From: Pigoraptor vietnamica
Taxonomy: Eukaryota > Opisthokonta > Filasterea
Direction of reading: 5' to 3'
DNA length: 10,110 nucleotides
Assembly (NCBI GenBank): GCA_943704525.1
Contig: CALSCQ010001840.1
Coordinates: 1-10,110, forward strand
How positions within the stretch are numbered: the first letter of the stretch is position 1; each line of letters begins with the position of its first letter. Positions 7,601 to 10,110 of this stretch are shown one piece after another. The notes beneath the pieces were generated by a model that made no database searches, had not been told where the DNA came from, and saw only the letters and a program-made list of their open reading frames with translations. The position numbers were made by a program, and so were the translations under genes.

Positions 7601-10005
7601 CCCCGCATTGACGCGATAATTGAGCTTACCGGTGTACACCTGCACCACAATACCATCAATCTCCGTACCACATTCAGCGACGAGAATGCCGTCGGCCGTC
7701 GTCATAAAACTCATCGTGATGTTCGTGTCAAAGCGAAGGCGCGGGGAGGGGTATTGAAGGTACCCATTCGCTTGGAACGCGACTGTCGCGGCCAGCGTCT
7801 CTGCAAACACAAAAAAGAAAAGAAAGGTAAGATGAGTTGCGGGTATATCGCACAAAATGTGCAAAGGGTAACAATGAAGAAACTGATAGAACATACCTTT
7901 GTCTTTTACGCAGAGGCGCGTGGGGCAACAGCCATTCGGAAGCGACAGGTATGAAACAACACTCTCGCCCCAATTGCAGGTGGGTGACGGACAGGAGGGC
8001 TGCGAGCAATTACAGCGGAGCGCGCACGTGTCATTTGCAAGAACGAGGCGTCCACCAGTACAGTTACCCGTGAAAGTTGGTTGTGCAACCGTGGTTGTGG
8101 CCGTCCCATTATTACACGTGTAAGTTGTGCACGGATCACCCCGTGCGTTCGTTGATGTGCCGCTGTTCAGCACCATTGGGGGATTGCCCACCGTGCACGG
8201 ATACACTGCGCAAAAGAATACATGAAGAAATAGAATGTATGAGAAACAATCGAATATGACAAGAGTAACATTTCATCAACGCTTGCAATAAATTTCACAC
8301 CACCCACCGCACGGAAAGAGGTTGCACGGGAAGAGCATGGTCGCATTGCCATCGCAGTACCGGCCACCATTAGCAGGAACAGGTGCCGTGCATGATCGTT
8401 GAAACACCTGCTGTCCACCACCACACAGTGCCGTACAGTTTCCCACAGGGTACAGCTCCGACCAACCACCGTTAATAGGAAGGGTCGGATCTGCGGGGGT
8501 GCAAAGGGGTCCCGCATATCCATCATAACATTCACTGCACACAGAAGAGGATAATTCGGAACATGTAACATTACCGCGACAATTGGGCACGGCCTTACAA
8601 ATCTTTTCACACTTGAAACCATAAAAACCCGCATTGCAAGCAGTACATGACGTTGAGTTAGCAGCACTGCACACATTGTTCCTGCAATTAGGTATGGGCG
8701 TACAGTTTTCACACCGAACACCACTATGAAATTGTCCCGCAGCACAAGTGTCCATAATGCAAATAGTTTTGCCTGCAGGATAATTGCAAGACACAATCGT
8801 ACAATTGGGAGGGCGAGCACAGGGAGTGCGACAGAGAGGACCAAACAAACCCCACGGACAATCATCAACTTGCATTATTGCTTCCGCAAAAGTTCCATTC
8901 CAAACAAATCCGACGAAGACATCTCGATACGAAGTGTCAGAAATGGGAGCGGCTGAACAAATGTAAGATTAATGGATGCAGTTGTGCCGGTTACAGAGAC
9001 AAGGGAGCTATTCCTCACATTACGCAGGTCCACATTACCAAGCACACCATTCAGCTGAAAAGCTCCGGGAGCAACTGAGGGCGGGCGCAAAACCATGTAT
9101 ACAGGTGCTGTGGATGTGTTCAGAGGCCGACTAAATGTCACGTTCAGTATCCAGGGAGTGTTAACGGTGACTCGTCGGTCAATATAAGGGGTTAAAGTCA
9201 CACGACAATAGCGGTCAGCAAAGGGAAAGCGGGTAAGACCAGCGACAATTGTGCCATTAACTTTGCAGGGCATCTCCTTCTCGCAAGAAGGGCCATAAAA
9301 ACCAGGAAAACAGGCATCGCAAGTGAGCACAAAGTTAGGAGCCACGCCAGAGCGATGCACATCACCCTTTGCCGTGTCACACCCATAGGGCGGAGGATTG
9401 CCGACGACGTAGAGGTAGAGGGTAGCCGTGACGTTGAAGAGAGGGTGGCGGGTGGGCATTCCGGGGGACGTTATTCCGACGTTCACGGAAACGAGCGCAT
9501 CTTCCTCCGTCGGGCACAGACCGACCATCGTGAGCGTAAACGACGAGCCATCGGCGACAGTATTCGCGCCTCGAATGCGAACGCACGGGACGCTGGCAGC
9601 GTTCAAGATCGAAACGGTTGCAGCGACTGCCGTTGTAGCATAAATGGTCTTGTTAGCGGACGAAAACGAGGCCGGGATCGTCGTAGAGTTGAGCGCAAAG
9701 GGGAGTGCGACCGACAAAGTCCCATCGATCGCGATGTGTTCTCCGACGGCAAGAACAGCGACGCCGGAGGGGTTGAAAGAAACGGAGGCCGAGCAGTCAG
9801 TGTCATTCGCGGTGCGATTGAAGAGGCCGAGGCCCACATCGCACACACCGGAAGGTAAACAACCGACGCTATTTGGCGGTTTGCACGGTATGGGCGCCGT
9901 CGAAGAGCCGAACGCCCGTGCAAAGAGCCACATGAGACAGCACGCCGCGATTGCCGCAGCGGCGGTCCCACGCATCATGGGGCGACGAACGAATCCGCGA
10001 CCCAT
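1..10005 (-). CDS. Multi-exon gene for a giant secreted modular (adhesion/matrix-like) protein, 3' end outside window
   Basis: Whole-gene entry. Proposed join on the minus strand: 10005-9048, 8952-8308, 8205-7897, 7800-7255, 6446-5964, 5890-4990, 4915-4769, 4687-1, about 8.68 kb of coding sequence. Module order is signal peptide, beta-rich region, EGF-like, TSP1, VWC-like, LamG, LamG, Calx-beta-like, DUF4215, discoidin, beta domain, DUF4215, discoidin, LamG-like, LamG-like, EGF-like, unknown. Such modules bind glycans, matrix or partner proteins outside the cell, so a cell-surface or secreted adhesion role is inferred; no catalytic domain is visible. The frame is broken by a TAG (6357-6355), a TAA (4313-4311) and two apparent +1 shifts (5353-5292, 253-246), so the copy may be a pseudogene, carry sequence errors, or be recoded. 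I recognise no specific named gene. Confidence 0.82.
229..247 (-). other. Small inverted repeat at the 246-248 stop
   Basis: Plus strand AAGTCAA-AAAAC-TTGACTT: perfect 7-bp arms, 5-base loop. In the transcript it begins within the TAA at 248-246, directly after the point where frame must change if translation continues. The stem is A+U-rich and weak. Confidence 0.4.
930..1095 (-). other. Domain: EGF-like
   Basis: Cys pattern [11 protein letters not shown], an insertion of about 27 residues, then [20 protein letters not shown] ... C.C...(F/Y)YG..C as in EGF domains, with a longer loop between Cys 3 and Cys 4 than usual. Confidence 0.8.
1880..2310 (-). other. Domain: probable LamG-like domain 4
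   Basis: Same fold-like order: [33 protein letters not shown], the strand [20 protein letters not shown] (W..v.fqfd....avfin), [11 protein letters not shown] and [11 protein letters not shown]. Less conserved than domain 3; assignment rests on strand pattern. Confidence 0.5.
2485..2925 (-). other. Domain: LamG-like (concanavalin A-like) domain 3
   Basis: Pattern of a LamG_3-type jelly roll: [22 protein letters not shown], then the central [22 protein letters not shown] (the common W..ia.v.dg..l.lYvDG..v strand pair), [25 protein letters not shown] and DDARDLF. It follows an acidic linker (DDDTDETD, about 2940-2965). Confidence 0.7.
3090..3532 (-). other. Domain: discoidin (F5/8 type C)-like, copy 2
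   Basis: Intact copy. Contains [35 protein letters not shown], an antiparallel strand stretch with [14 protein letters not shown], and the closing [19 protein letters not shown]. The two-Cys insert GCESDC ahead of PWLLP is absent from copy 1. Confidence 0.8.
3540..3690 (-). other. Domain: DUF4215, copy 2
   Basis: [34 protein letters not shown] and a final NGTC follow the same C.NG......E.CDDGN...DGCS..C....Y.C pattern as exon 7. Upstream (4250-3690) is an unassigned beta-rich domain with [19 protein letters not shown], which may correspond to the [19 protein letters not shown] stretch of exon 6; that match is suggestive only. Confidence 0.92.
4255..4687 (-). other. Domain: discoidin (F5/8 type C)-like, copy 1, interrupted by in-frame TAA
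   Basis: Shares with copy 2 the motifs [16 protein letters not shown] (copy 2 [16 protein letters not shown]), ITLYNARYN (copy 2 IVLYNSEIA), and the end strand YIRIDIDTY then [15 protein letters not shown] (copy 2 VNITIDSY then [15 protein letters not shown]). TAA (4313-4311) stands exactly where copy 2 has Phe. Discoidin domains are beta-barrels binding carbohydrate or phospholipid through loops. Confidence 0.75.
4688..4768 (-). other. Intron 7 (81 nt, phase 1)
   Basis: Donor GCT G|GTGAGT, acceptor TCTTCTTTCTTTGCAG|GC. It separates DUF4215 copy 1 from discoidin copy 1. The equivalent position in copy 2 (near 3535) has no intron. Confidence 0.94.
4769..4915 (-). CDS. Exon 7: single DUF4215 (Myxococcus-type Cys-rich) module, copy 1
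   Basis: 49 codons, symmetrical phase 1-1, exactly one module. Starts YCGDGS, then [27 protein letters not shown]. The C.DG......E.CDDGN...GDGCS..C....Y.C core is diagnostic of the DUF4215 / Myxococcus Cys-rich repeat family, found in secreted proteins of bacteria and many protists. The Asp/Asn-rich core suggests calcium binding (inference). It is followed by a discoidin-type domain, and the same pair recurs in exon 8. Confidence 0.93.
4916..4989 (-). other. Intron 6 (74 nt, phase 1)
   Basis: Donor AAA G|GTGTGA, acceptor CTTATCTTGTTGTGCAG|CC. Splicing creates an Ala codon and restores the DUF4215 frame. Confidence 0.9.
4990..5890 (-). CDS. Exon 6: Calx-beta-like and Cys-containing beta-rich region, with a +1 frame change
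   Basis: The first part (about 5845-5610) has the Calx-beta look: [39 protein letters not shown] and ENLAVPVNP, matching the A..sY.T.dGTA..g.Dy......l.f.pGe....i.v pattern. It continues through [12 protein letters not shown] and [14 protein letters not shown] to [12 protein letters not shown]. That frame stops at a TGA (5294-5292); the downstream frame, open from 5353, continues with [19 protein letters not shown], a CKSC pair and [10 protein letters not shown] to the donor at 4990. The exon is 901 nt, one more than the multiple of three expected of a phase 1-1 exon, so one extra base fits. A phase-0 intron ending TTTCACAG at 5306 is possible, but it would delete coding-like beta strands and break the phase rule. 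Function of the second half is unknown. Confidence 0.72.
5891..5963 (-). other. Intron 5 (73 nt, phase 1)
   Basis: Donor TGC G|GTGAGT, acceptor TTCTGTGTTTCAG|GA, with T-rich tract. Joins LamG 2 to exon 6 as a Gly codon. Confidence 0.93.
5964..6446 (-). CDS. Exon 5: laminin G-like domain 2, interrupted by in-frame TAG
   Basis: 161 codons, symmetrical phase 1-1. The domain aligns with exon 4: [16 protein letters not shown], then [33 protein letters not shown], the strand [22 protein letters not shown] (W but no following His), [11 protein letters not shown] and a final AECG. Several sequons ([18 protein letters not shown]). The codon between S and K is TAG (6357-6355), inside the first core strand where LamG domains usually have a hydrophobic or aromatic residue. 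A 42-nt in-frame intron (GTGCGG...CTCTTAG) would remove the TAG but also that strand, so I do not prefer it. Confidence 0.8.
6681..7025. repeat. Higher-order ~227-bp duplication inside the minisatellite
   Basis: The block starting at 6681 (ATTGAAGAGTGTGTATAATG) recurs at 6908 (ATTGAAGAGTGTATATAATG) and stays alignable for over 110 bases, through the same interrupting motif GAGAATGAGAAT and the same order of unit variants, with one small deletion in the second copy. This is segmental duplication of several 20-bp units at once. Confidence 0.75.
7055..7110. repeat. Perfect 28-bp tandem duplication
   Basis: Bases 7055-7082 and 7083-7110 are identical (each begins AATTTGAAGGTTGAAGAGTA). The perfect identity contrasts with the degenerate array around it and marks a recent slippage or unequal exchange event. 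Confidence 0.93.
7255..7800 (-). CDS. Exon 4: laminin G-like domain 1
   Basis: 182 codons, symmetrical phase 1-1. The whole exon is one LamG (concanavalin A-like jelly roll) domain: an opening [12 protein letters not shown] strand, [16 protein letters not shown] (the usual ISF..RT...GLL strand pair), then [15 protein letters not shown], the hallmark [12 protein letters not shown] with the conserved WH, LTLDGK, VYIGGI and a [12 protein letters not shown] close. Length is typical (about 180). LamG domains bind glycans, often with calcium, or protein ligands. The spliced end TCT G joins exon 5 across the minisatellite intron. Confidence 0.9.
7801..7896 (-). other. Intron 3 (96 nt, phase 1)
   Basis: Donor AAA G|GTATGT, acceptor with a long pyrimidine tract ending TTTGTGTTTGCAG|AG. 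This is the best-formed intron in the window. It joins VWC-like to LamG as a Glu codon. Confidence 0.94.
7897..8205 (-). CDS. Exon 3: VWC-like cysteine-rich module
   Basis: 103 codons, symmetrical phase 1-1, one module. Cysteines are arranged as PC, then DPCTTYTC, an N-rich linker, GNC, DTC, CNC, SC, TC and a closing GCCPTRLC. The late CC..-C pair with spaced upstream C.C is the von Willebrand factor C signature, although the middle insertion is longer than usual, so I call it VWC-like. Sequons NGT, NCT, NDT and NCS suggest glycosylation. In animals VWC modules bind growth factors or other matrix proteins; the partner here is unknown. Confidence 0.75.
8206..8307 (-). other. Intron 2 (102 nt, phase 1)
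   Basis: Donor TGC G|GTGGGT, acceptor TTTTGCGCAG|TG. T-rich body. Splicing joins the end of the TSP1 repeat to the VWC-like module as a Val codon (G|TG). Confidence 0.9.
8308..8952 (-). CDS. Exon 2: EGF-like Cys-rich repeats and thrombospondin type 1 repeat
   Basis: 215 codons, symmetrical phase 1-1. After about 25 residues, a run of Cys-rich units follows (about 8865-8510) with the laminin/DSL-like EGF pattern C..G.(Y/F)G..C repeated: [20 protein letters not shown] and [10 protein letters not shown], with spacer units containing PNC and sequons. The last 57 or so residues (8480-8308) are a TSP1 repeat: the W of GGWSE, then [17 protein letters not shown] with the typical CGGG.Q...R.C core, and the terminal CNLFPC. 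The exon ends right at the last TSP1 Cys, so the exon border is a domain border. TSP1 repeats bind glycosaminoglycans or other matrix partners and may be C-mannosylated on the Trp; that is family knowledge, not shown here. Confidence 0.82.
8953..9047 (-). other. Intron 1 (likely, phase 1, 95 nt; alternative donor gives 86 nt)
   Basis: The frame from exon 1 and the frame carrying the EGF repeats differ by one base, so something must join them between 8972 and 8877. The acceptor TTTGTTCAG ending at 8953 is good. Phase-1 donors G|GTGTGC (9047) and G|GTAATG (9038) both restore frame and match the phase and size of the other introns. GTGTGC resembles the donor of intron 6 (GTGTGA), so I prefer it. 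Against it, the removed stretch reads like coding beta-strand sequence with an NSS and an NLT sequon, so a one-base deletion near 8945 remains possible. Confidence 0.55.
9048..10005 (-). CDS. Exon 1: signal peptide, beta-rich N-terminal region, one EGF-like turn
   Basis: The ATG sits in a strong initiation context (CAACCATGGG). Residues 1-13 carry an Arg-rich n-region (RRPMMR); residues 14-28 form an Ala/Cys/Leu/Trp hydrophobic core; an Ala-X-Ala site at residues 29-31 (ARA) is a likely signal peptidase cleavage point. The mature part is Ser/Thr/Val-rich with alternating beta-strand-like patterns and several sequons (NRT, NDT, NST, NKT, NVT), as expected for a glycosylated ectodomain. Around residues 223-243 a [19 protein letters not shown] stretch matches the C-terminal half of an EGF-like fold (C..C..G.YG..C). 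The exon ends in phase 1 after AAT G. A second possible donor 9 nt downstream would end it at 9039. If no intron exists here, the frame would instead run to a stop at 8875. Confidence 0.72.
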
Positions 10006-10110
10006 GGTTGCCGAAACGCAGTTCACTTTCTCGCAGAGCAAGAAGAAGAGAACCAAAAAGCTTCCGAACAGGCACGTTCAGAAACCGGAAGAAAAAGAGA
10101 AACGAAGCTT
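10006..10110 (-). promoter_or_regulatory. 5' flank: probable 5'UTR / core promoter, partial
   Basis: These 105 bases precede the start codon. On the coding strand they are pyrimidine-rich (runs such as TTTCTCTTTTTCTTCC). An in-frame TGA at 10080-10078 lies upstream of the ATG with no other in-frame ATG between, which fixes the start at 10005. No TATA box is evident. The plus strand has an ETS-like ACCGGAAG at 10084-10091, but one short match means little. The transcription start cannot be placed. Confidence 0.35.

Noticed and set aside
8875-8952. Exon 1 frame continuing to a stop at 8875 as the natural protein end
   Set aside because: The alternative frame continues straight into the EGF/TSP1 modules, and a phase-1 intron fitting the others joins them.
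246-10005. Ciliate-type code with UAA and UAG as sense
   Set aside because: Only two UAR codons would be internal in about 2,900, far fewer than expected under reassignment, and frame changes would remain unexplained.
10006-10056. Earlier start in frame upstream of 10005
   Set aside because: The upstream in-frame codon is TTG, not ATG; the ATG at 10005 has an excellent context and is followed directly by a signal peptide.

Overview
The window looks like one large protein-coding gene of a eukaryote, read entirely on the minus strand. It starts at a strong ATG at 10005 (context CAACCATGGG), runs leftward, and leaves the window at base 1 still open. The evidence for a eukaryote is an intron-split reading frame: six well-supported GT-AG introns plus a seventh likely one, an N-terminal signal peptide, many Asn-X-Ser/Thr sequons, and an array of extracellular modules. 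The mix of animal-style modules (EGF-like, thrombospondin type 1, von Willebrand C-like, laminin G) with DUF4215 Cys-rich repeats and discoidin-type domains fits a unicellular eukaryote or an early-branching relative of animals. I cannot name the lineage from sequence alone. I see no plus-strand gene, RNA gene, CRISPR array or transposon.

Layout from the 5' end: 10110-10006, short pyrimidine-rich 5' flank. Exon 1 (10005-9048), signal peptide, beta-rich region and one EGF-like turn. Exon 2 (8952-8308), EGF-like Cys-rich repeats and a thrombospondin type 1 repeat. Exon 3 (8205-7897), VWC-like Cys-rich module. Exon 4 (7800-7255), laminin G. An 808-nt intron (7254-6447) filled with a degenerate 20-bp minisatellite. 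Exon 5 (6446-5964), second laminin G. Exon 6 (5890-4990), Calx-beta-like and further beta-rich Cys-containing sequence. Exon 7 (4915-4769), exactly one DUF4215 module. Exon 8 (4687 to the window edge), discoidin, beta domain, second DUF4215, second discoidin, two further LamG-like domains, one EGF-like domain and an unrecognised C-terminal region. At least about 2,890 codons are present.

Two things stand out. First, every supported intron is phase 1, so exons 2, 3, 4, 5 and 7 are symmetrical 1-1 modules that coincide with protein domains, the classic signature of exon shuffling. Second, the otherwise well-preserved frame is interrupted: in-frame TAG at 6357-6355 (inside LamG 2), in-frame TAA at 4313-4311 (inside discoidin 1), and +1 frame changes near 5353-5292 and 253-246. 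These could mean a decaying gene, assembly errors, or recoding; the sequence alone does not decide. An apparent fifth break near 8953 is best explained as one more phase-1 intron.

The product is probably a secreted or surface-anchored adhesion or matrix-like protein. Any membrane anchor would lie beyond the window.
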